From Ifrita kowaldi (taxonomy: Eukaryota; Chordata; Aves; Passeriformes; Cinclosomatidae): DNA of 64,000 bases. The stretch lies in contig VZRS01002795.1 of the NCBI GenBank assembly GCA_013398055.1, positions 70,450-134,449 of the forward strand, in the 5' to 3' direction. A program made the translations under genes and the position numbers. Below, one piece after another: positions 1 through 12,965 of this stretch. Each line of letters opens with the position of its first letter. Position 1 is the stretch's first letter. The notes under the pieces were generated by a model. It was not told the DNA's origin and ran no database searches. It saw nothing but the letters and a program-made list of their open reading frames with translations.

Positions 1-2809
1 TAAAAGAGGAGCACTATAGCAAACCAACAGAGAAGCTGAGACATGTTTATGCTTTCAGACTGTTGAGCCATACTGTCTTGAGGCCGTGAAGAAACTTGGA
101 TAATTTGTTTTTCCTTTTGGTGTGTTCAGACAGTTCCACAGTTCAAAGTCTGCATGTTCCTGCAGGGACTGGAAATGTCTGTCCAGTTGCACAGCTCAGC
201 CCCAAGTGTGTCAAATTCGAGTGGTGAGAAGTTGATATTCCTGGGAGAAGAATGAGACTGTCTTTTTCTGCCATCCTGCTGGTGTTGCCTGTGGCAGCTC
301 TGAGCTGACAGTTGTACCTCCTGGTGCTAAAAGAAGAGCAATTCCGTGTGTTTGCAGTCTTTATGCAATTGGCTGTGACCCATCCATGTTCTTTGAAAAA
401 TGGTCATGCTACAGCAGACATTCTGTTAATCACAGTCACCTAGCATTTAACTTATTAGGTTTTGAGGTCATGGTAATTTTCACAAGCTTTAATTTGCTCC
501 CAGCAGTCAGGACAATATTTTTACTAAGTACAACCTGTGCTTCTGCAAGCAGGTGCTTGGTTGCATGAAGTGTGAAGCTAGGCACTCTTCTCACTGACCA
601 TCACCAGTAGTGAAAGGATGTTCATGTGCACTGTTAAGTACACCAGCTGACCTTGGAACAGTGATCCCTGCCACGGAGCTCCCTTACTCCGTGCACACCA
701 AATTAATTCCTGTCATTTATTACTTGCTCTTTAAATACAAGGCATAGAGCTACTGAGGTTTTTCTAGTGCCTCTTTCAGCTTTCTGAAGTTCCAAGCTTA
801 CTTAAATTTTAATTAGGTACTTCAGAGTTAGCTAGTTAGGTACCCTGTCCTTTTCCAACTCATTCCATTGCAGGTGGCTACTGATAACCTTTCTCCTCTG
901 TTCCGATCCTGAAAATGCAATCAGGATTATGAGCAATATTACGGAAGTGCTTTAATTGAGATGTTTTCCTGTGGTTCAACAACTTGGTCATGAATTTTTT
1001 TGCTTCAATATGAGGGGGGAAATTTAAAAAAACACCTCAGCTACAGTGGCAGCTTTGGAATTCAGTGTCTGTTACCTGGTCAAAGAGATATCTTGATGTT
1101 TAAAACTGAAGTAGCAGGCTTATTAAGTGGGGGGATTTTTGAAAGGGGAAAAGGAACTAGGCTGCATAGAATGCATCACTGGTATCTAAAGATGCTGATG
1201 TGGTTGTAGCATCCTTCATAAATCACAAAAAAAGTCAATTAATAGAATATTTTTTTTCAGAACACTTTTTTACGTTATTGCACCTTTTACTACTCTGCCA
1301 GTAAATGAGTGTAGATGGGAATCAAACTCATTTAGATTGATGGGGGTTAGCATTTCTTTGGGAAGAGAAGAGCTGCAGGCAGAGGTCCTGTGGTTGGCTG
1401 TGTCAGCTCCCATGTGCATCTGGGAAAGTAACATCAGAAACTAAATCCTCCCAGAGAACAGGTGGAACTTAATCTTGGCCTTTAGCTCCTCAATTAACCT
1501 TGGCACTGTAACACTGGATTCTGGATGAGTGGGACTTCTTAGATTGATTCTTAAGTAGCTTCTTAAATAGGGAATGAAATATGAGTGTTTTGTGGTATTA
1601 CTGCTTCCAAACAACATGGCAGGACTTAAAGGTAACAGAGAAGAACCCCAGGTAATAAGGTCTCTTCTGAACCTGCTCTGGGCAAGATATGAACCAATTC
1701 TTCTCTGTCTTAGCTACAAAAAAGTTATGAAAGAGGGAGTTTAAGGAACTGAAATATCAGAGGGTGCCCTTAGCTGCACTTGAGATGCTGCTGACTCCGT
1801 TGGCTGGTGTGTGTGTAAAGCACAAAAGGTGCAGCAAAAAGTCTTCTGTTGGTGCCAGTAAGAAAACTGCGTGAGCCTAGTAGCAGACACAACACAGGTT
1901 GTAGACTGAACTGATGAATACTTTTTACACAGACTGAAGGGTTTATGTACATTCATGTTTGTGGTCATGTATGCTTGTGCATTCTTATTTTGGTGTATAG
2001 CCAGTCAGCTGTAGGTAGATAAATATCTTCCTAGATGTAACTCAAAATAGCTCGCTGCTTCATTTAGCAGAGCTTTATGGTTTTAATTTGTCCAGTATAG
2101 TCATAGCTTAGTCACTTAAAAGCCAAATATGTCAGTTTCTTAAATACTACACAGGTTCACTGCTTATGATTCACATTTTTTGAAACGTGATTGCTGTTTT
2201 GGCACATTTCTCTTGTTTAATTTCACTAAAAGGGGTTGCTAATAATACAGAAAAGGTCCAAAAAGTGATAGGTCTAGGATGGAAAATATGGAAAATGAAC
2301 TTCCCATGATTTTGCATGATTATTGCAAGCAGAGCAAACATTCAGTTTTTCTTTTCTGCAATATAGGGTTTTGTAATTCTTTGTGCAGACTTTCATCTGT
2401 CCTATGCAGCAGCAGAGGTGGTTGGAGATTCCACATACTTACATCATCTTGGCTGCTACTTCGTGAAGAAAATTACGTTTTCTCCTTTCTGAGACAGACT
2501 GTAAGGAATTCAATAATTGTATTGTAAGCAAGTGTAGTGTGTGGCAGTTTGGATTGAACAAACAGCTCTGAACTGTAAACCATGCAAACCTCTACGCACA
2601 GAAGCTGAGTGATGCATTAAAGTAACAGGAAATAACTGTCATGGGTCAAGACTACTCTGAGTAAGTTCTGGGTGCGCACAAAGGAGACTGTAGTCAGAAG
2701 ACTAATAGTCCAAGATTAACAGCGGGTGAACCTCCTGAAAATCATTTATAGAGCACAATGAGAAACACAGTTAATAGTTTGAGAGACAGATGGGATTACT
2801 TTTTTTCAC
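1..2809 (+). other. NTRK2: NTRK2 intron, 5' part of the window
   Basis: AT-rich non-coding DNA. It is assigned to an NTRK2 intron because the next recognisable element on the + strand is the TrkB-T1 terminal exon at 20111. No splice-bounded conserved reading frame was seen, and the open frames of 60-82 codons resemble no family I know. No CR1 fragment or long simple repeat was noticed here. The transmembrane exon that should precede the T1 exon was looked for by eye (codons for LARHSKFGMK) and not found, so it probably lies upstream of the window. Confidence 0.7.
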
Positions 2810-2829
2810 AAAAAAAAAAAAAAAAAAAA
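2810..2829 (+). repeat. poly-A tract of 20
   Basis: Twenty uninterrupted A residues, directly preceded by a T-run and CAC. No target-site duplication or SINE/LINE body was recognised upstream, so it is listed as a simple repeat and not as a retroposon tail. Confidence 0.9.
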
Positions 2830-2849
2830 GGCAAGCTTGTTGTTGTAGA

Positions 2850-3480
2850 GGATGAGCTAACCGAGAAGTGATGAAGAGCGTGAGGGAAGAGTGAAAATAG
2901 AGACAAGGAAATACAGAAGAGGAGGGACTTCAGGTCCAAGAGAGAAGACTGGAAAAGGTGTGCAGGTAGGGAATTTCTTAATTCGTGATGAGAAGAGGAA
3001 AAGGTTGCTGTGTAACTAAGGGAAAGCAAGCCAAAGAAGGTACGAAATCACACATTTTTCCAATTTTATACTGGAAGGATTGATTATATTCTGAATAGAA
3101 AGAGAAGAGTGTGAAGGGACTAAGATAGGAGCCCGAAGCTGTGTAGGAGTTGCTGGGATTGAAGATGCCATACTTGGTTGTGATGAGGAAGGTCGGACTA
3201 ACTCCAGTCTGTTCAAAGCATGACAAAAACAGGCATGGTGTGATTTCTTGTCTGTCTGGGGAAAGTCCCAACCAGGCTTTGAAAGCATGGTCCCTGATGT
3301 CATGGAGAGAAACAAAAAAATCAGTGAGAAAGTGAATGAAGAAGGAAATGAAAGCAAAAGAAAAAAACCCTGAGGGGAGAGGATTGAGAACTGTGGAGAG
3401 TATAATCTCTGATGAGATGAGAGAGAGGCCAGATGATATATTCCTGAACAACAATGTTCAGAGTTTTTTCTAGGTGAGGA
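2850..3480 (+). repeat. purine-rich (GA-rich) block
   Basis: The + strand is strongly enriched in G and A over about 600 bases, with many GAAG, GGAGAG and AAAGAAAA stretches and few T or C runs. This skew removes TTA, CTA and TCA from the + strand, meaning stop codons from the - strand. That is why two overlapping long open frames occur on the - strand (3016-3804 and 2978-3454). No protein family was recognised in either. Confidence 0.6.
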
Positions 3481-5276
3481 CAGTATTGGAAATGCATCCT
3501 TTACAAGTATTTTGCAAACATTTCCAGACTTTGTCCAGTCACCATGACTGGAGCCGGGAGCTGCTCTGAGCTCAGCAACAGCAGAATGAAAGCTCGGGAA
3601 GCTAGCTTTTCTCTTGTCTCTAAAGGCTGCCAACCTGAAATGAAGCTCTTGCAGTCGGTGGAACTTATGGTTGTGAGGCTGGTTTGTTAGTGTGGAATTT
3701 GATACCGGAAGCTGCCTATGTTTTGAAATAATATAATGGGACCAGAGGAAGACATCTGTGCTTCTGTTGTGAATGATGTCCTGCTGCTTAGTTATTAACA
3801 GCATCCTGCAGTTGCCTGTTTGTTATGGTGCCTCTCAATGAATCTGCATAATCATGAATTCCAATGCACCTTTTTAAGAAAACCAAACAAAATAAAAAAA
3901 AAAATTTAACCTTCAACTTGGGATGCACCAAGGCCAGACCAGTGCCACCAAAGATCAGACTGGCAGGGCCAAGAAATGTGCTTCTTATGCCACAGTCACT
4001 ATAGGATCAAAAAGGTAGGAAGTTGAGAAAGCAAAGCTCTGTACAGTGTCATTTAGCCACAAGATTGGATCTGAACATGTCCAAGAATACAGTAACAAAT
4101 GCAATCATGAGCCAGGCTTTCTCTGACTATTTCAATGAATACAGTGGATTTCAGTGTGTACAGTATGTACAATTAAAATAATGAATGCAAAAAGAAGAGG
4201 CCTCTCCCACCCACCATGTGCAAATCATTGTGTACGCAGAAGCAGCTGATTAGAACTGTGGATCAGCTGTGTAAAATTAGAAGGGTGGCTTGTTCTGTCA
4301 TGGTGTTGGGTGCTGTAGGGTTCAACCAACAGTGAGAGCCAATCTCTTTGCCCTAGCCTCTCCTATTGCTTTTTCAGCACCACAAACACCACTGATGGAA
4401 ATAGGAGCCACCAGTCAGTGCAGAATCAGCACTCTGACAAGACGCCACAGATAGCTGATTTGTAACATGCATAGAAGGGCTAAATTTTGCCCTTGACCTG
4501 TAAATGACCTATGCATAGGATTGTAGGCAGATGATTTTTTGCAAATCATTGCAGGTCCTCTCTGACAGTAAGTGGCCATAGTAGTTATAGCCAAGACTGT
4601 AAACTTTTTTTACAGGGGAATGTTCCACTGCCTTTCATTCCTCCTTGATTTTGTCTAAAAAGTGTCATGGGGCTGAACACAACCATGTAAACAAAGTGGG
4701 AAGATTTTTAACTTTGAAATGTAATGGGAATGAGATATTTAATAATGGTCTTTTGATTTGGAATATTCTTTTTCTGTTTTTCTCAGAAATAATTAATTCA
4801 TAGGTGCTACGGACCCTTGGATGTGGCATTTAGATATTGTCCAATTCATGGCATTGAAACACGTCATTATTCATTGCTTGCATCTTACGGAACAGACAGA
4901 GATAGAGCGAAAATATAAACTGAACAATAACATTGTGAATGATTCTTCTCTTCCTTTATAGCACCTTGTGATTCCTGTAGTAAAGCTCTTGCAAAACTTA
5001 CTGTGTGGTCATACAGGAGTTTTGTGCTAACACTGAAGATGCATTGATTCCTGGCTTTGCTATAGAGTGGGTTTGAGCATTGTCCTTCGTGTGTTGTACT
5101 CGTCTCTTTCCCTCTTACTTAGTGAGTGTCTGTATCATTGCCTAGCTCACTTGTTTCTTACCTATGCTCTTTTAATCTTTTTTGGATGTGTTTTTACTAG
5201 CATACAAAAATGTCTGTTTCCACGATGTGAGCAGAAGTGTTGTATTTCAGGGTTCAGGGCTAAAGGGATGATCTCC

Positions 5277-5300
5277 TTCTGAATGATTATTCATTCAGAA
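5277..5300. repeat. perfect 10-bp inverted repeat
   Basis: The arms TTCTGAATGA and TCATTCAGAA are exact reverse complements separated by the loop TTAT. It sits directly at the left edge of a TA-rich tract, which could favour cruciform extrusion. No function is implied. Confidence 0.85.
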
Positions 5301-5385
5301 TTTTTATATATAGATATAATATTATATAGTTAGATAGATATAATATATGTATATATAGTATAGAATGTTAAATCATATATATACT
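5301..5385. repeat. AT-rich low-complexity tract
   Basis: Irregular repeats of TATA, GATA and ATAT, including TATATATAGATATAATATTA and a second block CATATATATAC. It is an imperfect TA/GATA microsatellite. Confidence 0.85.
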
Positions 5386-8300
5386 TGGTATAAGAGATAA
5401 TGGTTAGCATATTATCTTCTGACATTACTTCTGTAATTATTAAGTAAAGAAGCTGCAGTGTTACTGTGGTGAGTTTTTACATCCTGTAAGTGTAGAAGTT
5501 ACCTGAATCTAATTCCATTAGTAGCAATTCCTGCCTTTGTCCATGTTACCGTATTATCCTTGGTAAAGATGGCATTTCTAACCTCTAGACAGTGAAAGTA
5601 TTGGTAATTAAAGAGGTAATTAAAGGGAAACTAATCACATGGATATTTTGAAAGTAGCCAATTTCTCTCATATGTGAACTCACTTGGACAGCACTGTGCG
5701 TTCCTTTGTGCCATCACAGCCTGCATACTTCTGCTAATGCACTGCTGTGTGACAGTCGTCACATTTATTCCTTCTTGTAGTGGATGGTAAACAGAAAAAT
5801 CTTTTCGTATGTGCACCTTGTTGGTTTTTGTTGAGCAGCATCTCTGTAAGAGGAAATGTCTACAGTCAGTGATCATTTGGCTGTTGGATGTTTTTCTTCA
5901 AGTTCTCTGGGTTTGATCACATTTAAAGTGAAATTTTGCCTTAATAGTTTCCCTTTTTTAACATGGTTGACTTGTTTAATAAAGGTATCAGAAAAGTAGT
6001 TTTATAAGCTGAGTTATGACTTCTGTGTAGAAGTACGTTAATAGGGAATGATTTACTTTGGGACTGCTAGATGAGCCAGGACCAAAGGAGGACGCTTTCT
6101 TTGTGTTAGAATAAATAGCCCTGTAGCTGGACCTACTAAAGAAAAGCTGTTGGAGACAATTTCTAGGAAAAGAGGCTTTAGAACCAAAACTAAGGAATAT
6201 GTTGACGAGGCAGAAACTCAGTAAGAAAGAGGATGTAGTGAAATTTAAGATAAATAAGGAGAAAATAATCGCACACCTTCCTATATTTTATCTAATGGTT
6301 GGCTTTTTGCTCCCCATTTACTTTTCTCTATCACTTTAGTGCTGATCAATACAAACCAGCAGTTATTTGAATTTCTCCTGCCACACAAATTAAAACTTTT
6401 CATATAATTTTATTTTGTTTCATTCTATAAAGAGCTTTTCTTTAAAAAATCACCAACCTAAACTTCTCCTTTTTTTAGGGCCAAATTCCGCACAGAAAAT
6501 ATGCTCAAAATCCTTTCAGTCCTAGGAATTATCCAAAGACTGGAAAATCACATTGTGCATCAGTGGGTACTAACAAAAACATAGTAGTAGCACAGGCAAT
6601 TAATAGCATCTTTTAGTCATTTACAGTAATTAACATAACATGAACAAACACACAGACACACATATTTATATATGTATATTTAAAAATATATGTAACATTT
6701 ATGTTGTTACATATTACACAGTCTAACATACACAAAAGTTTTGAGTTGTTGCCTAGAGGTACTTCATGTTGTCTTGGATGCATTTACAGTTTCTTTTCAT
6801 GTATAGATTGTAAATGGGCTAGTTTTGAGAAAGCCAAAAGAAAAATGCACTTGGATATGTAAAAAAACTGGAGTTAGGACCATGCTGTGGGAGCTCATTA
6901 ATGATTCAGAATGGTTGGTTTCAGTTTCACCTCCTTCCTTTCACAAGGCAAAATCCAATCAATAGTTTTCTTTCAAGGTCACAACTGCTCCTTGGTCTCT
7001 GTCCTTCTCACAACCCTTGCCCAGTGATAGGAGTGTTTTGGAAGATTTAATTACTATTTTATTCATCAAAATGATGGGGTTGTCATCAATAACTCTTAGC
7101 ATAGTTGGACAGAAAGCCACATTATTACTGGAGAGGGCTCTGCCCTGATCCAACTGCAAGAGTGCTGTACTTGTGAATGGTGTCGTGCCAGGCATGAAAG
7201 GGGCTTTCCCCCTGCCATCCTATCCCCAGTAACACTGTGATTGCATTATGGACAGGAAAGCTTTAAAGCAGTGTTTTATACCAGTTATTTGATTTTGCAA
7301 GATTTGTAAAATAGCGTTGAGTTTGAGAAAATTAAATTTCTGTCTTTGCAAGGGAAAGGTTGTTTCCATTGCACGGGCAGTGATACTTCTTGATGTGTTT
7401 TGGTAGCTTTTCCAGAGCTGCAAGTGAAATGTATATTTTTAAAATATTAATATGGTTTTTGTCTGCTTTTTTTCTACATTTTTGATACATTTTTTCCCTT
7501 TATTTAGAAATAAGTTCAGTTTATGCTAAGTAAACTTGTTACATGCTCATTAACTAACCTCACTTCCTGAAGTTACATTGTAAATCCTTAGGGGAGTACC
7601 AGATCCAGTATTTTAATTGCAGCAAGGGAAACAATGCTCCTTTAATGGCAGTGGAAACATTTGTCCCTGTGAAATATCTTTCCTGTTTTGAGAAATATCA
7701 TAAACAGTCACATATACAGAAAAATATTTTAGTATCTTTTGTTTAGAATCCTCTTAGAGTATTCTCTCAGCCAAGCATTTTCCTTCTGAATACGCTGCCA
7801 AAATAGAGGTTTGATGCTTTGTCAAGAAGCAAGCAAGTCTGCTTATCCTTCCTTAAATGCTTCAGTTTTCACAAAGACATCACACTGCTTTACGGTGTCT
7901 GCTTTTTAAAAATTGAAATCTGTGACTTAAAGTGATATTTAAGATCCGTTAACTTGAGTAGAATGAGCTGAATGTATTTGCAGGAGCTGAAAAGTTTGGT
8001 CCAGTATAATTTTTATGTTGGCTGAAAAGTAACAAATTAATTTCAGGCCATCATCTCTTCCTTCTCCTGCCTTTTAGGAAAATCTGGACAGAGTTCGGAG
8101 TTATCATAATAATGTCAGGAGCAGGCTTCTGGAGGTCAGCTTTATTGTAGAATATTATGAAATTAATCGTGCTTGTTGAACATGATGGATCCAGATTTGC
8201 TGTTGGTCAAAATCCCTAATCAGTCAAAGAATGTCCACATTGCTCATTCTACTGACATAATATTTAATATGGCCTGAATCAATTTTTTATATATTCTGTT

Positions 8301-11300
8301 GATTTTATGGTGTTCATAAAATGCTAGTAATAGAAAACCTATTTCTTTTGCTGGTTTTTTTTTTATGTTGATGTAATTTCCAAGGAAAAAGCTTTTCAGT
8401 GACTCATATGAAATATGTTGGAAGGAGTTTGTATGTATATGTGCAGTTACACAAAATTTCAAGTGGTATGATTTAAGTAGATTATTTAAATTGAGCCTTG
8501 CCATTTGGCTGGGATTTGCTTTTATATATTTTTCATTTTTAGATGTTTGTCCCTTCATTAAATTCATAATGTATGTCCAGGTCTTCTGGCTACAGATCTG
8601 CCGCCTTTGCATGTGAAGTTAATTTTTTTTCATATTGCACAGAATACTCAGCACTGAATTTGCAAGTCTTCTGTTTATGTTTATGTGATGCCACAAGCTG
8701 AGGTACCTTGGAGTAGAACAGGAGGAGATGTGGATACCTGCTGTTTAGCTGCATGGGTACCTCCTGCCTTACAGGAAGCAGCAGGGGAGCCCCAGGGTCT
8801 CTGGCACAACAGAAGGCAGCTTGCAGAAGCTTTAGGCAGCACAAGCTGGTTATAGGTTACTTTCAGAACTGGGGGTGAGGAGTAGGGCCAGGAGCTGAAC
8901 AAGCTGTTTCGATGTTGAGTAGTAAGGGTTTTGCCTCTATGTGATCCCCAATGAAAGCAGAAGTCCTGGGTAAAACACATAAGCACCAAGCAAAAAATTG
9001 CTGCATGCAGTATGGCCAAGACTTGACTCTGACTTCTGTGCAGACTATTAGTATATCAAGTTTGTCTTTGCAGGCCAAGAATATACACCAAGAAGAATTG
9101 GTCAGTGACTGAAGAATATCTCCTTGCTGCTTATCATAAAGCATGATATTGCAATTTTTCATAAATATTTTTAAGTGACGCACGTTTCTATAGCTCTAAA
9201 ACACATGTGCAAGTTATGTCCGGTAGAGTACAGTCCAAGAAATACCAATAATGACAATCTTTCTCATGTTATAGATGGTTATCTGTGAAAAATGTGAAAT
9301 GAGAACAATCTAAAAGTATCACAATGGATGTTTTCTCTTCTGCAGTGTAGAATGAAAAATAAAGCAATTGATGAAGAAATACAAATAGAAAGAGTAGCAT
9401 TGGCAATTGCAAACCAAACCCTTGACATGAATTGCATTAATGGTAATGCATTCCATTCCAGTTCATGGTGAAGTAAAAGGAGTTGGTCTGGTAGATCAAA
9501 TATGGCTTTCATTGCAAGACTGCGACAATGAAGGTGAGATAATAAAGCTATTCAGACTAACCTGTAAAGAATGTTGTTATTAAATATACCTGCCGAATTT
9601 ACAGAATTATTTGTTCTTAGAACAATGTAATTATAAAATACTGTATATGTTTCAGTTACTTTTCCAGGATGTATGTATCCTGTTCTGTATATGTGTGTAT
9701 ACATGAGTACATACATTTTTGGTTGAAAACATACACATGCAGTCAAAATTGTGAGTTATTAATGATACATGTTAGGTTCCCTTATGAATCTGGGAAATTA
9801 ATGTCAGGGCTTTGAACAGAACTTGAAAGGGATTTTTTTCTATTTAAATATTTGAAAAATTTGAATGGTCTGAATAACAATGTGAAAATGTAAGTTTCTG
9901 CCCTGCTTTGCTCCTTACAAATACATTGTGAAGCAACTGTTATGAATCCAGTCGTGTACGCAAACCCAGCTGTGTATCTAGGGAAAAGTCACAAATCTTG
10001 TGCTTCGACTAGTGTTCTTAGGCTGGTGTGTGTTTTGGGTGGGGTTTCTTTTTTTAAGTTCTTCAATATTTTTTAAATCAACGTCTTATTTTCCAGTCCA
10101 GGCAAGAGAAAAATCACAAAACCTCTGAAGTACCTTTAATGCATTTTTCAGACAGAGTGTCAAAAAGTGCTTTTGTGTTCCATTCATAGTAATTCATGGC
10201 AACACACCTAAATAACTATCATTGGCCAAATGCCAGACTTTGGGCCCTACACTAACAAATAGTGGTACAATTATTTTGAGAATTATAAAGCCAGTTGCAG
10301 TAGTAGCATGCATCTCACATAACTGACTCACCTCTTCCAATTAACTTCACGTAATCAGAAGTAACTCAGCTCTGTATTATCTCTTAAGTGGTCTCTCTGG
10401 AGAGTAGGCACAGTGTGTGGTTTGCATATACTGTATAACTTGACTTGGTTCTGGGGCAATGCACAGCAGTCTTTGAGGTTACCAGTATGCCATCAAAGCA
10501 GATGGGACTAGGGTGTGGTCTCTGGCCTGTAGGGAAAGTCGTAAAGAGCTTTAAAACTCTCTTCTCCCTCATTCTTCAAATAGGATGGCCCAATATGTAC
10601 TTGAAAATAATTTTGATGCATACTCTTCTTCGAAATGTATTGGAACATTTTCTAGGAGAGTGCTGTTTGTCTTAGGCCAAAATGGTAACTTACTTTAATA
10701 TAGATTAAATAATTGTGGATAAAAAAAGAAGGTACACCCCTGTGTATTTTTATTTACTGACAAATGTGTGCCCTGAGCCTGTTTGTCTTTGAAGTCTTTA
10801 CCTTAGCACGTAGGCCCGGAAGCAAGTAGGCTTTTACATCCCATTTACACCAAAGATTTTTTGGCTTGTTAACTACTGTTTGGATCTTCTTGCGTGTCTG
10901 TTCCACATCTGAATTCATACAATTAGCCAGGTATGGAGGGGTCATTCAAGGTACAGTTTGCAGCAGCCTTGCTCCATGTAAGTCTTGAGTTTATTTTCTG
11001 GGAGGAGGTTGGAGAGATGGGGATGAGATGGGAACCCCATTTTATGAAAGGAAGGCGGGTGTTAGCCCTGTTGCTGGTTGTGTGTGCAGTGGCTGTAGCA
11101 GAAGTGGAGACAATCACCTTGTCAATGCTGGCAGCATCATGGCCAGTGCATTGCCAGGTTCCATGGACTCCTGACTTGCAGTTGTTGAGGGCTGGGACCT
11201 GTTTAGTTTCTATAGCCCAAAAGTAGACATTCTGTTTGCCTGACCAAATAAGAGTCAGGTGTATTGGTATGGCTATTTACTGATTGAAAAGGCAATGTGA

Positions 11301-12698
11301 CTATGAAGACTGAGGACTCTGCTTTTCTTAAATGGTGCCTTTAGGGGGAATTGTCACCAGGGAAAGCATCAATCTCACTTCTTTTAGAAGAAATATTGCT
11401 TATTTCAAGTGCATTGCAAGCATTTTATTAGCCTTAATACATTTACAAGACTGTTCTTTCTGTGGAAAGAGGGAAATTCAGAAGGCTCACCTCTGCAATG
11501 CTACAGCAATAACTGAGCAATAGAACTATTCATTCCTAGTTCTGTCTTTACAAAGATATATGGCAGTAATATGTTGGAGAGTGGGTTTACTTGACTGGGT
11601 AACAGGACAGGAGTTTGTTTCACTTGCACAGAGAGAGAAAGGATATTTTTATTCCTGTTTAAACACCTTGGAAATTTCTGTTCCTAGTGCATCAGTGGTA
11701 ACAGACAAAGAGTATTGAGACAGAAATTCAAATTCATGTAACATATATGGCATACTGTGTGCCAGATGTGGATGAGAAACCCATGCACTCCACTTCCAGA
11801 AATAGAGTTTCAAATAAGAGAACAGTCTTATTCACTGATTTGCTAATAGCCTGCTCTGGCAGCTGTGGCAATTACACATGGTATCTATTATAGATTCATG
11901 TCTCATTTATTTGATGTTAACTAAATTTATAATTACATAGTATCATTTAGTAAGATTGTTTACTTTTACCTATAAAGTGCCTGGGTCTACAGGTGGGTTG
12001 TTTTGGCTGTAATTTAGGTGGAATTAGCACATTAAATGCATGTGATTTGCTGCATCAAAAGGGTTATCTAAGAGGTAGCATTCATAAATACGAAGAGTGG
12101 AAACTTCGGTTTTTCCCAAGACCACTTTCCTTATCCATTCCTTGGTGGATCCTGTGAAGAGTGCTCCTTTGAATGGAGATCCATTTTGTGTCCTTGTAAA
12201 ACTGAGAACAGAGTGAAACAAAGCAAGGCGAGACTGGAGTAAGTGCACATTGTTTTCACAATGACTCCAAGTAGCTGTGATTTGAAAGATTCAAATCGCT
12301 TCATTTAGTACTGTTTTGTGCAGTATTTTTCCTTACAAGTATTCTCCATCTTCTGCATTGGGGAGGGATTCCAAAATAAGCTGATATCTAGGGAGAAAGA
12401 AAAATTCGTGGAGCCTTGAAATAGGTTCAGGACCTGAATGCATATTCTTCAAACTGCCTAAAAAATGTGTGAAAAATTTTGAGGTGCTTTTCAGGGATGT
12501 AAAACCAGGCCACGAGGTTAATGAGGAAACTTCCTGTGCCTTATCCTTCACCTCCTTCAAAGCCCATGTGTTACTGTGGAGGAGGACTTGTCTGGTTAAG
12601 GTTCAGTGGATGGCAACTTGAATGTTGTGTCTTTCCTGTTCTGTGACACTGGATTTATGGTAAGAGAAAACTAGTGGCATTTTTTCAGTATTTTGTGT

Positions 12699-12965
12699 TT
12701 TTCCCTGGTGAAAACCACTGGTAGCTGGCCACCAACTGGATGTAACTCCATTCACCAACACTTTCTGGGCCCAGCCATCCATCCAGTTTTTAACCCTGGG
12801 AACAGTGCACCCATCCAAGCCATGAGCAGCCAGTTTCTCCAGGAGAGTGCTGTGGGAAATGCTTTTAAATGCTTCACTAAAGTAGAGGCAGACAATATCC
12901 GTAGCCCTTCTCTCATTCACTAAATGCGTTGTCTTGTCATAGACATAGACCAGGTTTGTCGAGCA
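12699..12965 (-). mobile_element. CR1 LINE fragment, reverse transcriptase part (decayed)
   Basis: Conceptual translation of the - strand reads STNLVYVYDKTTHLVNE, then FSEAFKSISHSTLLEKLAAH, GLDGCTVPRVKNWMDGWAQK and VNGVTSSWWPATSG. This matches the CR1-type reverse transcriptase pattern as I recall it (FSKAFDTVSH, LLEKLAAHGLDGCT, VKNWLDGRAQ, VNG..SSW.PVTSGVPQGS). Key positions are degraded: the usual FDTV is FKSI and SGVPQGS is SGFHQGK. Both ends are cut, and neither the endonuclease domain nor the CR1 3' end is attached. It is an old inactive fragment; ends are approximate. Confidence 0.85.

Larger units (their letters stand above)
3481..12698 (+). other. NTRK2: NTRK2 intron, no gene seen
   Basis: AT-rich intron sequence. 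It contains the hairpin and TA-rich tract near 5277-5385, another AT-rich patch near 6645-6720 (short CA run, then ATATTTATATATGTATAT), and scattered short open frames with no recognisable family signature. No splice-bounded exon, RNA gene or identifiable mobile element was seen. Confidence 0.65.
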
